From Bacteroidales bacterium (GTDB lineage: Bacteria > Bacteroidota > Bacteroidia > Bacteroidales > Paludibacteraceae): a stretch of DNA of 64,000 bases. Position numbers and translations under genes: made by a program. The notes beneath the pieces are model-generated. The model saw only the letters and a program-made list of their open reading frames with translations, had not been told where the DNA came from and ran no database searches. Where the stretch lies: NCBI GenBank assembly GCA_012837935.1, contig DUQG01000016.1, positions 1-64,000 of the forward strand. The letters are read 5' to 3'. This document shows positions 43,907-53,583 of the stretch, piece by piece. Position 1 is the stretch's first letter. Every line of letters starts with the position of its first letter.

Positions 43907-45319
43907 TTATTTTGCAAAAGCGTGACGATAGCCTTTTGTGGTATTCCAGTAACCACGAGTAAAGTCCGGAATAGCAACAGGTGCAGAGTTATTTTCCAAA
44001 GAAATTCGTGTAAGTTCCGCTAAGCAGCTCCACTCTGCTAAGTCATACACATCCATATCAAGCGGTAGTCCGTTTTGCAAGCAGTACACCAAGCGATAGT
44101 CCATGATAAAGTCCATACCACCGTGTCCGCCTACTTTTTTAGCTTGTTCTTCCAGTTCCACGTGAATTGGATGTTTGTATTTTTTCATCAAGCTTTCTCT
44201 TACCTCTCTTGATACGAATGAGTGCGCATTCAAGTCTTCGTGATTTGGTGTAACAGTCGCATCCAGTTGTTCGCCTTGTACAGCGTAGTTTTGCACCGGA
44301 TATTTTGAAGCGTAACCTTTTGTTCCGGCAACATTATACAAACGAGAATAAGGTCTTGGTGTAGCTACGTCGTGTTGAATTTGGATAGTTCTGCCTTTTT
44401 CCGTACGAATCATAGTCATGGTAAGCTGTCCGTTTTGGAAGTCGGTAACCTTCTCACCGGTTGTTCTTTCAATAAAAGCAGGAATGCTTATCGGTTTGCT
44501 GTCCATAGCTACCAAGTAATTCATTTTATCGCCACGGTGAATATCCAAAGCTTGACAAGCAGGTCCCATACCGTGAGTTGCATATACATCGCCGCGGAAT
44601 TCACGGTTATACTTCAAGCGCCAATCCGCTTCGTAAGCACCCCAAAAATCTTCCAATTGGTGGATATAAGCTCCTTCAGCATAAAGCACTTCGCCAAACA
44701 CGCCTTTTTGAAGCATATTAAGTGTAGTCAGTTCAAAGAAGTCATACACGCAGTTTTCAAGCATCATACAGTGTTTTTGAGTTCTTTCGGCTGTATTGAT
44801 AATATTCCAGATTTCATCCAAAGTCATAGCACCAGGAACTTCTACAGCTACGTGTTTGCCATGTTCCATAGCGTAGATAGCCATTGGTGCGTGGCGTTTC
44901 CAGTCAGTTACGATATAGATTAAGTCAATATCGTCTCGCTCACACATTGCTTTCCATGCATCTTCGCTACCAGAATAACCTGTTGCACGTGGGAAATTGT
45001 TTCTTTCCAAGATTTTTTGAGTTTTTTCTACTCTTTCAGGATGAAGATCACAAAGTGCTTTGATTTCTACTCCCGGAATGTGAGTAAAACGATCCACTGC
45101 ACCCGGTCCACGCATTCCTAAACCGATAAAACCAACTCGAACTACATCCATTTTCGGAGTGGTAAGTCCAAGTACATGTTTTTGTCCGGCAGGACGAACC
45201 GGAACTTCTGTTTCGATGGGCTGCAATACACCATCTTTAACTTTCACCAGACTTTTTGGCGAACTACATGCTGTAAGTGCAAAAACTGCAATCAGCATAA
45301 AACTGAATAATTTTTTCAT
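43907..45319 (-). CDS. GH109-like lipoprotein, alpha-N-acetylgalactosaminidase
   Basis: A 470-residue lipoprotein of the Gfo/Idh/MocA fold. The signal MKKLFSFMLIAVFALTAC has the lipid Cys at residue 18. The Rossmann nucleotide site is VRVGFIGLGMRGPGAVDRF; VEVPGAMTLDEIWNIINTAE and MMLENCVYDFFELTTLNMLQ are segments shared with glycoside hydrolase family 109, which uses NAD to remove terminal alpha-GalNAc from glycans such as blood-group A or mucin structures. The ATG at 45319 begins the signal peptide; upstream in-frame TTG codons lie in or near the promoter. Export and GH109 similarity favour glycan foraging over small-molecule dehydrogenase activity. Its substrate range is not tested. Confidence 0.9.
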   Translation of the reverse strand: MKKLFSFMLIAVFALTACSSPKSLVKVKDGVLQPIETEVPVRPAGQKHVLGLTTPKMDVVRVGFIGLGMRGPGAVDRFTHIPGVEIKALCDLHPERVEKTQKILERNNFPRATGYSGSEDAWKAMCERDDIDLIYIVTDWKRHAPMAIYAMEHGKHVAVEVPGAMTLDEIWNIINTAERTQKHCMMLENCVYDFFELTTLNMLQKGVFGEVLYAEGAYIHQLEDFWGAYEADWRLKYNREFRGDVYATHGMGPACQALDIHRGDKMNYLVAMDSKPISIPAFIERTTGEKVTDFQNGQLTMTMIRTEKGRTIQIQHDVATPRPYSRLYNVAGTKGYASKYPVQNYAVQGEQLDATVTPNHEDLNAHSFVSREVRESLMKKYKHPIHVELEEQAKKVGGHGGMDFIMDYRLVYCLQNGLPLDMDVYDLAEWSCLAELTRISLENNSAPVAIPDFTRGYWNTTKGYRHAFAK

Positions 45320-45355
45320 TGAAATAGAGTTTTTTAGTGTTGTTTTTTCAAACTG

Positions 45356-45363
45356 CAAAAATA
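45356..45363 (-). promoter_or_regulatory. -7 box of the GH109 gene
   Basis: TATTTTTG on the minus strand, about 37 bp before the ATG at 45319. Confidence 0.5.
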
Positions 45364-45424
45364 GGCATTTTATAAATAACTTCCTAAGGGTAGAGTATTA
45401 AAAGATTTAAATAAAAATCTTCAT

Positions 45425-45627
45425 CAAAATCTTTTCGTTCATCTTTGCTTCTCGTTTTCCCTTAAAAATAAGAAGTAATTTATTTTGTTTCTTGTTTTTT
45501 GCTATCAAAGCATTTTGTTTCTTGTTTTTTTACATTTCCTGTAATCAAAACGTTTTGTTTCTCAATTTCTATATACAAAGAGTTTTGTGTATATTATAAT
45601 TGATTATTTCGTAATCAAACTTGTTTG
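45425..45627. promoter_or_regulatory. Row of phased palindromic operators before fic
   Basis: Five 12-bp sites of the form CAAAnnnnTTTG start at 45476 (degenerate), 45506 (CAAAGCATTTTG), 45546 (CAAAACGTTTTG, perfect palindrome), 45576 (CAAAGAGTTTTG) and 45616 (CAAACTTGTTTG). Start-to-start distances are 30, 40, 30 and 40 bp, whole helical turns, so all sites face the same side of the DNA. A possible sixth (CAAAATCTTTTC) starts at 45425. The last site overlaps the -33 of the fic promoter. They could be operators for the Fic protein's own C-terminal winged helix. Confidence 0.65.
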
Positions 45628-45649
45628 TCTAAAATATTTTATATATTTG
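45621..45649 (+). promoter_or_regulatory. fic promoter
   Basis: TTG (45621-45623) and TATATTTG (45642-45649) are 18 bp apart. The -33 lies within the last palindromic operator, so a bound protein there would block transcription. Confidence 0.55.
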
Positions 45650-45669
45650 CAAGAAATAAAATATAAATT

Positions 45670-46788
45670 ATGGACTATAACTTTAATGATGCGGTCAATT
45701 ATCATTACAATAAATTTCCGCCAACTGATATTCAGTACAACTTGTTTATTAAAGAACTGTTAGCTGCTACCGATGCTTTGGCTCGCTATGATCAGATGCT
45801 AAAAAACCTGCATAATTCAGAAATTTTATTGACTCCACTACGTAATCAAGAAGCCGTTATTTCTTCAAGAATAGAAGGAACAATCAGCACGATGGATGAA
45901 ATATTGCAATATGAAGCAGATGAGAGTGATAACAAAAATAAATCGAACGCAAGAGCTGACGTTATTGAAACCATTTTATATCAGCGAACATTAAAAAATG
46001 CTCAAAAAGCATTAGAAAGCGGATATACATTTTCCCCCAATTTTATTAGGCAAATGCATCAACAGTTGTTGTCATTTGGACGTGGTGCAAAAAAAATGCC
46101 GGGTGAATTTAAAAGCGAGCAAAATTACTTGGTTGATAAATCGGCTCGTAAGATCCAATTTATACCTATTAGTCCGGAAAAGCTACAAGATGGTTTGGAA
46201 GATTTGTTTAATTTTATTCAAAACAATCAAGAACCAATACTTGTACGCACAGCTATTTCGCATTTAGAATTTGAAGCTCTACATCCTTTTCAGGATGGAA
46301 ACGGACGTATAGGACGTATGCTTATTACGCTTTTGTTGTGGCAATCAGGCATATTGACCCAACCGCATTTTTATATCAGTGGTTACTTTGAAGCTCATAA
46401 AGACGAATATATAGAGGCAATGCGAAATGTTTCAAAAACAGATAATTGGAATATCTGGATTAAGTTTTTCTTAACAGCTGTGGAACAACAAGCTATCAGT
46501 AATCTTGAAATTTCTGAAAAAATAAAGAACCTTTACGAGAATATGAAAGTGAATTTTTCAGAAATATTATCATCAAAATGGAGTTTAACCATTTTAGATT
46601 TTGTGTTTACCAATCCTGTTTTTAGAAATAATAAATTAGTGTCGGATACAAAAATCCCCGTACCAACAGCTGCTGCAATGGTTAAAAGATTAGTCGAAAA
46701 CGGTTATTTGTATCTAAAGGAAGAAGCTGCCGGCAGGCGTCCGGCACTTTATTCCTTTGAGCCATTGATGGAATTGGTTAGAGTTTAG
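45670..46788 (+). CDS. Fic-domain AMP-transferase with C-terminal winged helix
   Basis: A 372-residue Fic protein that should transfer AMP or another nucleotide part to a target protein. HPFQDGNGRIGR (205-216) is the full catalytic motif with His205. The N-terminal inhibitory helix has S65-x3-E69-G (SSRIEG), a class II arrangement that keeps the enzyme off until released. A Fic N-terminal domain covers about 5-100, Fic about 110-265, and the C-terminal ~90 residues (SSKWSLTILDFVFTN, KIPVPTAAAMVKRLVENGYL) are a winged helix-turn-helix. The operator row upstream suggests self-regulation. No antitoxin gene is adjacent. It opens an accessory island with two HEPN-type genes. Activity and target are not known. 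Confidence 0.92.
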   Translation: MDYNFNDAVNYHYNKFPPTDIQYNLFIKELLAATDALARYDQMLKNLHNSEILLTPLRNQEAVISSRIEGTISTMDEILQYEADESDNKNKSNARADVIETILYQRTLKNAQKALESGYTFSPNFIRQMHQQLLSFGRGAKKMPGEFKSEQNYLVDKSARKIQFIPISPEKLQDGLEDLFNFIQNNQEPILVRTAISHLEFEALHPFQDGNGRIGRMLITLLLWQSGILTQPHFYISGYFEAHKDEYIEAMRNVSKTDNWNIWIKFFLTAVEQQAISNLEISEKIKNLYENMKVNFSEILSSKWSLTILDFVFTNPVFRNNKLVSDTKIPVPTAAAMVKRLVENGYLYLKEEAAGRRPALYSFEPLMELVRV

Positions 46789-46958
46789 GGAAATTTTGTA
46801 AAAGAAATTTTATTTTTCTATAATGATTGTTTTTAAAGATTACAGTGTAAATGAAATAAGTGATTGACCAACACCAAAAACATAAAAAGATATTAAGGTG
46901 AGGATTATCCTGCTTTTTAAGTTACAAAAGAAATACTGATTTGTTAAAAAGGAAATTG

Positions 46959-46966
46959 TATCTTTG
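46959..46966 (+). promoter_or_regulatory. -7 box of the HEPN gene pair
   Basis: TATCTTTG fits TAnnTTTG, 49 bp before the ATG at 47015. TTTG at 46940-46943 is 15 bp upstream, slightly closer than usual. Confidence 0.5.
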
Positions 46967-47014
46967 GAGTAAATTTTAAGGATTATCACAAATTAGGACA
47001 ATAATTAACAAGTT

Positions 47015-48511
47015 ATGGATATTTGGAATTTTGAAAATAAAAGCTCGATGCAAATCCTTGAATTTTTTGGGAATTTATTTGACTCGTATTTTTCGAATAA
47101 AAATTTAACAAAACTACTTGATTCTATTCAGCTTACAAATAATATAAACATAGATACTTTTGACAACCATTCATTAGCAATATTGAATTATTTTTTGGGT
47201 AATGCTTGGTCTTATGTTGCTAAATTGAAAAATCCAATACCAAATTTTGATTTTGAAGTAGAAGAAATTGACAAAGAAATTACTTTTTATAGAAAAGCAT
47301 TTGAACTAATACAAGGCTATGATGACAAATTTATTTCTTGTCAAATACTAACGAATTTAGGAAATCTATTTAGTCATATTGGACGATTTGTTGAAGCACA
47401 AGAATATTATAATTTATGCTTAGATATAGACGATAAGTTTGGTATGGCTATTGGAAATAAAGGCTTTAGCTTATTTCATTATGCAAGAGAAGTGTTTGAC
47501 CCGTATCACCAATTTATTTTTATTCAATACGCGAGAAGATATTTGAAAGATTCATTAAAATTTTCAGATGTATATGTTGAGGCAAAAAAAGACTTTTCTT
47601 CTATTGTTAAACAGATAGAAGATAAATACCCCATTTCAATCTTGGATGATTTAAAAAAATATGATAATTATTACAATACATTAGAGAAAGAAGAAGTTGA
47701 ATATAGAACATGGTGTGCTGAAAATAGACTTTTTCTTAATCCTTTGAATGATGTATTGACAGATAGTGTTGTTGCTACTGATTATTTATTTATCCCCTCA
47801 ATGGTTCTTAGCGTTTATGAAAAGCCAATTTTTCATACAATGTATAATCAACTAAAGCAGGAATTTGTTAGTAGCCGTTATCTATTTTATGAGTCACTCC
47901 TTTATAATGGGACTCACTTTTCAGATAAGAATGTAACGTTAATGGATACGTTGGATTATTCAGCATACTCTTTTAGAATTGAAAAGACGAAAATTGCTTT
48001 TCGAGTATGTTACTCTATTTTTGATAAAATCGCTTATTTTTTAAATTTATATTTCAAGTTGGGGAATAAATCAGATAAAGTAACATTTAGAAATATTTGG
48101 TACGTAAATTTAAAGAAAGATCATGGGTTAAATAACAAGTTAGCAAAAGCAGAAAATTGGGCATTGCGAGGTTTGTATTGGTTAAGTAAAGATTTATATG
48201 AAAAGGAATTTGATATAACTATAGAACCACAAGCAAAAGAAATTGCAAAAATCAGAAATTACATCGAACATAAATCATTTAAAGTAATTGAAACGCTAAA
48301 TTTTAGGCATGCTGAAGAAGCTGAAACTTACGAAATTAACAGAGATTTATTTATTGAGAAGACTCTAAAAGTAATAAAATTAAGTCGTTCTGCATTGATG
48401 TATTTGGCATATTCCATTTATGAAGAAGAAAGTAAAAGAGATAAATTTAGAAATAGAGCGACTATAATGCCTGTCAATTTTATTAATTTGGATGATGAAC
48501 TTAAAACTTAA
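47015..48511 (+). CDS. LA2681-like HEPN-domain protein with TPR-like N-terminus
   Basis: A 498-residue protein. The N-terminal ~190 residues contain TPR-like helices (FISCQILTNLGNLFSHIGRF and VEAQEYYNLCLDIDDKFGMA). The C-terminal half is an LA2681-like HEPN domain with the RNase-type motif R414-N-Y-I-E-H419 (R-x4-H) in KIRNYIEHKSF. Many HEPN proteins cut RNA in toxin-antitoxin, CRISPR and other phage-response systems. The next gene, 44 bp downstream, is a second HEPN-like protein, so the two may work together. No phage-sensing domain other than TPR was recognised. AT-rich composition relative to neighbours suggests transfer. Confidence 0.8.
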   Translation: MDIWNFENKSSMQILEFFGNLFDSYFSNKNLTKLLDSIQLTNNINIDTFDNHSLAILNYFLGNAWSYVAKLKNPIPNFDFEVEEIDKEITFYRKAFELIQGYDDKFISCQILTNLGNLFSHIGRFVEAQEYYNLCLDIDDKFGMAIGNKGFSLFHYAREVFDPYHQFIFIQYARRYLKDSLKFSDVYVEAKKDFSSIVKQIEDKYPISILDDLKKYDNYYNTLEKEEVEYRTWCAENRLFLNPLNDVLTDSVVATDYLFIPSMVLSVYEKPIFHTMYNQLKQEFVSSRYLFYESLLYNGTHFSDKNVTLMDTLDYSAYSFRIEKTKIAFRVCYSIFDKIAYFLNLYFKLGNKSDKVTFRNIWYVNLKKDHGLNNKLAKAENWALRGLYWLSKDLYEKEFDITIEPQAKEIAKIRNYIEHKSFKVIETLNFRHAEEAETYEINRDLFIEKTLKVIKLSRSALMYLAYSIYEEESKRDKFRNRATIMPVNFINLDDELKT

Positions 48512-48555
48512 AAATAGGCAAATTTTTTAACTATAATTTTGATTTTGAGGAAAAT

Positions 48556-50472
48556 ATGAACACATTACAAGATTATTACGATTATATAAATGAAGGCACT
48601 TTTGATTGCAAATCCAAATCAGAATTAGGTAAAGCCTTAAAAAAAATTGGCGACATTTTACTAGAAAAGAAAGACCAGAAGAATCTAATGTTGTGTAATT
48701 TAGAAAATCAAGTCTTATACATAAATAAATCGTTCGAATATAAGTTAGATAGAGAAAAAGGTACCATAAACGGGTTATCTTGGATGTTTTCAGGTACTCA
48801 AACATTAGAAGATGGCTCTATAATTCCCATTTATGCACCAGATGTATCAAAACTTTCAAAATCTGATTTTGAATATTATGAACAACGTTATAAGGATTGC
48901 AAAAATCTGTATATGAAAACTGAATACGGAATGATGACATATTTCGGTCAACAAACTGTTTACTCAAAACGCAATGATTTTAAACAGCAACTATGCATTG
49001 ACTTGATAATGCTTTCAAAATCGTATTTAGAAAAAGCCAAGCAAGTCGATGAAAAAAATTATTATTCGATAGATTTTTTTCAAACGCTAAAATTGGCGTG
49101 GAATATCGCACTGAACTCGAAATTAACAACAGAAACAAATAGTTTAATTACGTTTATTTTTACAACGCACCAAAATTGGGATATTACTAAAGATGGCACA
49201 TTGAGAATAATATATGATTTATCTTCTGTGATGTCAGAAAATTATAGATTATTTAAAGATAAGATTGATTTAATCAAAGTAATATCAAAAAATAAAGAAG
49301 TAGCAAAAGAAATTGAAAAAAACAGTCTGTTTAATGCAATAGGTATTATTGACAATGTTTTGAGAATCGAGCAACAATTATGTATTTCACAAGAAAGCTC
49401 ATTGCGATATAAAGCAGAAATCTATGAAAAATTAATGATAGATGGTGAAGAAAACAGACAAAATGCTCTCGTTGCAGTCAAATTTGCGGAAGATGCCTTA
49501 AGAATATATAAGTCATTAAATGATCAAGCAAAAATAATCGAATTAGAAACAAAATATAATCAATTAAGGGGTAAAATACAATTGACAGAACATTTTTTAG
49601 AATTTCCAAAAGAACATATAGAACAAATAACAAAACAAATAAATTCAACTATTGCAGAAGCAACAGAAAATGAAATCATATATCATTTCATCATAACCCC
49701 ATGGTATTTAAATATTAATGACATTCAAAATATAGCAGTAAAAAACAGCAAGAATGCTGTTTTATACTCTATGATACCAAAATCCATAATGGATAAATTT
49801 GGTAATACAATAGAAATATTTAGTACAGAAGAAGAAATTGAAGAATATAATTTTTGGAACACATATGATTTTAATCGACAAATTGGATTGAGAACAATGC
49901 ATCAATTTTTCATTGAATCATATAAGGCTAAAAAATTGAATTACAAATCAGTTATTGATTATTTAGAAACAACTTGGTTTAACGACCCAATAGTCAGAAT
50001 GTATCATTCGACTATAGTTGAAATCAAGCCTTTAGACACTTTAAGACCGTCTCTCAAAAAATTGTTTGCAGAGTTAGATTTGTTTTTTACAAATAACGTT
50101 CATCAGTATGATTTTGTTACAATAACAGACAGCTTGACACTTAAAGTTGAACAAATATTAAGAAATTTTTGCGAGAAGATTGGTATACCAACTTTTAAAT
50201 TAAAGGATAAACAAGGTAATAAAATTGTGATGGAAAAATTATTAGATGACATTCTAGTTTGTTTGAAGCATACAAACGAAAATCCTACAAATTTTGATGA
50301 AGAGGATAGAATATTTATTAAATATGTACTAAGCGAGAAAACCGGAATCAATCTACGTAATAGAATTGCTCATGGCTTAATGGATATTAACGAATATACT
50401 TTTGACAATATTGTATTATTATTCTGTATTGTGATGAAATTGAGCAAGTATAAATTCTCACCGATTTCTTGA
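48556..50472 (+). CDS. DUF4209-like protein with HEPN-type motif
   Basis: A 638-residue protein. Most is helical, with no recognised family until the C-terminus. There, INLRNRIAHGLMDINEYTFD resembles DUF4209, including R601-N-R-I-A-H606 (R-x4-H), the hallmark of HEPN-type RNases. It starts 44 bp after the LA2681-like HEPN gene and is probably cotranscribed. It is AT-rich, like its partner. Together with the Fic gene it forms a small accessory island between GH109 and a nitroreductase. A role in phage defence is plausible but not shown. Confidence 0.75.
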   Translation: MNTLQDYYDYINEGTFDCKSKSELGKALKKIGDILLEKKDQKNLMLCNLENQVLYINKSFEYKLDREKGTINGLSWMFSGTQTLEDGSIIPIYAPDVSKLSKSDFEYYEQRYKDCKNLYMKTEYGMMTYFGQQTVYSKRNDFKQQLCIDLIMLSKSYLEKAKQVDEKNYYSIDFFQTLKLAWNIALNSKLTTETNSLITFIFTTHQNWDITKDGTLRIIYDLSSVMSENYRLFKDKIDLIKVISKNKEVAKEIEKNSLFNAIGIIDNVLRIEQQLCISQESSLRYKAEIYEKLMIDGEENRQNALVAVKFAEDALRIYKSLNDQAKIIELETKYNQLRGKIQLTEHFLEFPKEHIEQITKQINSTIAEATENEIIYHFIITPWYLNINDIQNIAVKNSKNAVLYSMIPKSIMDKFGNTIEIFSTEEEIEEYNFWNTYDFNRQIGLRTMHQFFIESYKAKKLNYKSVIDYLETTWFNDPIVRMYHSTIVEIKPLDTLRPSLKKLFAELDLFFTNNVHQYDFVTITDSLTLKVEQILRNFCEKIGIPTFKLKDKQGNKIVMEKLLDDILVCLKHTNENPTNFDEEDRIFIKYVLSEKTGINLRNRIAHGLMDINEYTFDNIVLLFCIVMKLSKYKFSPIS

Positions 50473-50498
50473 TATGTTGAATATCATTACACAAAAAA

Positions 50499-50529
50499 CT
50501 TCCCGACTAAAATCTCTTCAATCGGGAAG
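50499..50529 (+). terminator. Terminator hairpin, copy 1 (after HEPN pair)
   Basis: CTTCCCGA and TCGGGAAG are arms around a 15-base loop (CTAAAATCTCTTCAA). A nearly identical copy lies at 51409-51439; the two bracket the nitroreductase gene. An A-tract precedes it, but no good T-tract follows. Confidence 0.6.
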
Positions 50530-50717
50530 CTCCATACTGACAATCTAGGGTTTGGTTCAAAGTCACGACAATATATCTTCCGGCAATAAAAGAAAAATGT
50601 GCTTTGTAAAAGTTTATAAAACTCAGCTAATTAAACTCAAAATAAATTTCCTTATTCCCTTATTTTTCTTATATTTACCACATAGCATATTTATATCAAT
50701 CGATTTATTTTACAAAT

Positions 50718-51323
50718 ATGAAGACATTAATTTTATCATTATTTTTATTCTTTTTGGGATGTAGTATGAACGCACAAGAAATTAAATTACCCGCTCCCGA
50801 TAAAAGCGGCGGGAAACCTTTAATGGAATCACTTAAAGAAAGAAAATCTACTCGGTCTTTTTCTGATAAAGAGCTGACTAAACAGCAATTATCTGATTTA
50901 TTATGGGCTGCTAACGGCTTTAATAGAGATGACAAACGAACAGTTCCTACAGCACTCAATCGTCAGGAACTGGAGCTTTATGTAATATTAAAAAAAGGCA
51001 TCTATTTTTATAATGCAAAAGAGCACAAACTAACACTTATAACTAAAGGTGATTATAGAAAATGTGCCGGAAAGCAAGACTTTGTAGCTGATGCACCGCT
51101 TAATATAATGTTTGTTTGCGATAAGACAAAGGCTGCTAAAATGGAATTTTCCTATGCTAATTGCGGATTTATTTCGCAAAATATATATTTATATTGTGCT
51201 TCGGAAGGATTGGGAACAGTGGTGAGAGGTTCATTCGATAAAGAAGAGCTTCACGAATTGTTAAAATTATCTTCAACACAAGAAGTGTTGCTGGCACAAA
51301 CCGTTGGTTATGAGAAAGAATAA
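50718..51323 (+). CDS. Exported nitroreductase-family protein (SagB-like)
   Basis: A 201-residue FMN-dependent nitroreductase-fold protein. A signal (MKTLILSLFLFFLGCSMNAQ) includes a lipobox-like FLGC at Cys15. The core begins LMESLKERKSTRSFSDKELT, with LLWAANGFNRDDKRTVPTAL and the C-terminal flavin region FISQNIYLYCASEGLGTVVR. It resembles the SagB/ThcOx branch found as exported copies in Bacteroidota. Substrate is unknown. It stands alone between two copies of the same hairpin. Confidence 0.85.
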   Translation: MKTLILSLFLFFLGCSMNAQEIKLPAPDKSGGKPLMESLKERKSTRSFSDKELTKQQLSDLLWAANGFNRDDKRTVPTALNRQELELYVILKKGIYFYNAKEHKLTLITKGDYRKCAGKQDFVADAPLNIMFVCDKTKAAKMEFSYANCGFISQNIYLYCASEGLGTVVRGSFDKEELHELLKLSSTQEVLLAQTVGYEKE

Positions 51324-51408
51324 TCTTTAGAAATATTCCATAAATTGGATATTAAGGGCAAGATTGATAAAAATTTCAGTCTTGCTTTTATTTTTTTGAA
51401 AACAAAAA

Positions 51409-51439
51409 CTTCCCGACTGAAATCTCTTCAATCGGGAAG
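51409..51439. terminator. Terminator hairpin, copy 2 (after nitroreductase)
   Basis: The same 31-bp element as at 50499-50529, with only one base difference in the loop (CTGAAATCTCTTCAA). It lies between convergent nitroreductase and dnaK genes. Confidence 0.65.
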
Positions 51440-51494
51440 TCTATTTATCTATTAGTCTGACATCTAAGAGTCTATCAGTCTAACATCTTACAGT
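51440..51494 (-). repeat. Post-stop AGACTGTAAGATGTTAGACT tract after dnaK
   Basis: From the dnaK stop the sense strand reads AGACTGTAAGATGTTAGACT then GATAGACTCTTAGATG, a degenerate repeat with units around TAGATG/TAGACT. Confidence 0.6.
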
Positions 51495-53408
51495 CTATTT
51501 AACTTCTTCAAAATCCACATCTGTTACGTCACCTTCTTGGCTTCCGCCTTGGTCGCCACTCTGTTGTTGCTGGCCACCGAAGTCTTGCGGACCGGTTTGT
51601 GCATTTTGAGCGTTGTACATATCTTGACTTGCTGCTTGGAATGCAGTATTTAAGTCATTGGTAGCTGCATCAATTCCGGCAAGGTCTTGTGCTTTGTGAG
51701 CCTCTTTCAGACGAGCAAGAGCACTTTCTATTTGACCTTTTTTGTCAGCAGGAAGTTTATCGCCAATCTCTTTCAACTGTTTTTCTGTGTTGAAAATCAA
51801 GCTGTCGGCGTGATTTAGTTTATCCACACGTTCTCTTTCGTTGGCATCGGCAGCAGCGTTTGCGGCAGCCTCTTCCTTCATTCGTTTGATTTCCTCATCG
51901 CTAAGTCCGGATGAAGCTTCAATACGAATTTGCTGTTGTTTTCCGGTCGCTTTATCTTTTGCCGATACGTTCAAAATACCGTTGGCATCAATATCAAACG
52001 TAACCTCGATTTGCGGCACACCGCGCATAGCCGGCATAATTCCGTCCAAGTGGAAACGTCCAAGCGATTTGTTGTGTGCAGCCATCGGACGCTCACCTTG
52101 CAACACGTGAATTTCCACGGAAGGCTGATTGTCGGCAGCCGTAGTAAAGGTTTCCGATTTTTTGGTCGGGATGGTGGTGTTCGCCTCAATCAGCTTAGTC
52201 ATTACGCCACCCATTGTTTCGATACCCAAAGAAAGCGGAGTAACGTCAAGCAGCAGAATATCTTTCACATCACCGCTCAATACGCCGCCTTGAATAGCAG
52301 CACCAATAGCAACTACCTCATCCGGGTTTACGCCTTTTGAAGGAGCTTTTCCGAAGAATTTCTCCACAGCCGCCTGAATAGCCGGAATACGGGTAGAACC
52401 ACCTACAAGGATTACTTCGTCGATATCGTTTACTGTCAAATTGGCATTTTGCAGAGCCGTGCGACATGGTTCAATAGTACGCTGTACCAAATCATCTACC
52501 AATTGCTCAAACTTAGCGCGTGTCAATGTGCGAACCAAGTGGCGTGGCACACCGTCAACCGGCATAATGTAAGGCAAGTTGATTTCAGTAGAAGTGGTGT
52601 TTGAAAGTTCGATTTTCGCTTTTTCGGCAGCTTCTTTTAAGCGTTGTAGCGCCATCGGGTCTTTGCTTAAATCAATACCGCTGTTGTCGTTTTTAAATTC
52701 CTGAACCAGCCACTCGATAATACGTTGGTCAAAGTCATCACCACCCAAGTGCGTATCACCGTCTGTTGACTTTACTTCAAATACGCCATCACCAAGCTCA
52801 AGAATAGAAACGTCGTGTGTACCGCCACCGCAGTCGAACACGGCAATTTTCATATCCTTATTGGCTTTATCCAGTCCGTATGCCAAAGCCGCAGCCGTAG
52901 GCTCGTTGATAATACGTTTTACTTCCAGTCCGGCAATTTCTCCGGCTTCTTTTGTAGCTTGACGCTGACTATCGTTAAAGTAAGCAGGAACTGTAATAAC
53001 CGCTTCTGTTACCTCTGTTCCCAAGTAATCTTCGGCTGTTTTCTTCATTTTTTGAAGAACGATTGCAGAAATTTCTTGCGGAGTATAAAGACGTCCGTCA
53101 ATGTCCACACGTGGAGTATTATTATCACCTTTTACCACTTTAAAAGGCACACGTTTAATTTCATTAGTTAATCTGTCATACGTTTCACCCATAAAACGCT
53201 TGATGGATGATACCGTATTTACAGGGTTTGTAATAGCTTGACGCTTAGCAGGATCACCCACCTTACGTTCGCCACCTTCTACAAAACCCACCACAGAAGG
53301 AGTTGTACGTTTTCCTTCGTTGTTGGTAATAACGATAGGTTCGTTACCTTCCATTACGGATACACAAGAGTTTGTAGTACCTAAGTCAATTCCAATTATT
53401 TTTCCCAT
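51495..53408 (-). CDS. dnaK: Chaperone DnaK (Hsp70)
   Basis: A 637-residue ATP-driven chaperone working with DnaJ and GrpE, neither in the window. [20 protein letters not shown] (phosphate 1), [18 protein letters not shown] style loop (here [17 protein letters not shown]), [13 protein letters not shown] and the interdomain [15 protein letters not shown] mark the nucleotide-binding domain (1-380); the substrate domain and a Gln-rich tail ending [11 protein letters not shown] complete it. Length is typical. The gene is alone on the minus strand; no CIRCE element was recognised upstream. Confidence 0.97.
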   Translation of the reverse strand: MGKIIGIDLGTTNSCVSVMEGNEPIVITNNEGKRTTPSVVGFVEGGERKVGDPAKRQAITNPVNTVSSIKRFMGETYDRLTNEIKRVPFKVVKGDNNTPRVDIDGRLYTPQEISAIVLQKMKKTAEDYLGTEVTEAVITVPAYFNDSQRQATKEAGEIAGLEVKRIINEPTAAALAYGLDKANKDMKIAVFDCGGGTHDVSILELGDGVFEVKSTDGDTHLGGDDFDQRIIEWLVQEFKNDNSGIDLSKDPMALQRLKEAAEKAKIELSNTTSTEINLPYIMPVDGVPRHLVRTLTRAKFEQLVDDLVQRTIEPCRTALQNANLTVNDIDEVILVGGSTRIPAIQAAVEKFFGKAPSKGVNPDEVVAIGAAIQGGVLSGDVKDILLLDVTPLSLGIETMGGVMTKLIEANTTIPTKKSETFTTAADNQPSVEIHVLQGERPMAAHNKSLGRFHLDGIMPAMRGVPQIEVTFDIDANGILNVSAKDKATGKQQQIRIEASSGLSDEEIKRMKEEAAANAAADANERERVDKLNHADSLIFNTEKQLKEIGDKLPADKKGQIESALARLKEAHKAQDLAGIDAATNDLNTAFQAASQDMYNAQNAQTGPQDFGGQQQQSGDQGGSQEGDVTDVDFEEVK

Positions 53409-53583
53409 TTTCTAAAATATGTTTTTATAGTTATTAATCAAATTTAATGCGTGTTTGCACCCTATTATTTTACAAATGATATGCCAGCGAAAAAAAACAA
53501 AAGAAATAATGAAATTTGGCAGAAAATCGGAAAAAATGAATATGGTAGTCAGCAAAAAGACTGACAAAACGGCAGAAGAGGTT

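Noticed and set aside
50552-50764. 70-residue open frame before the nitroreductase
   Set aside because: It overlaps the nitroreductase start in another frame and looks like promoter DNA.
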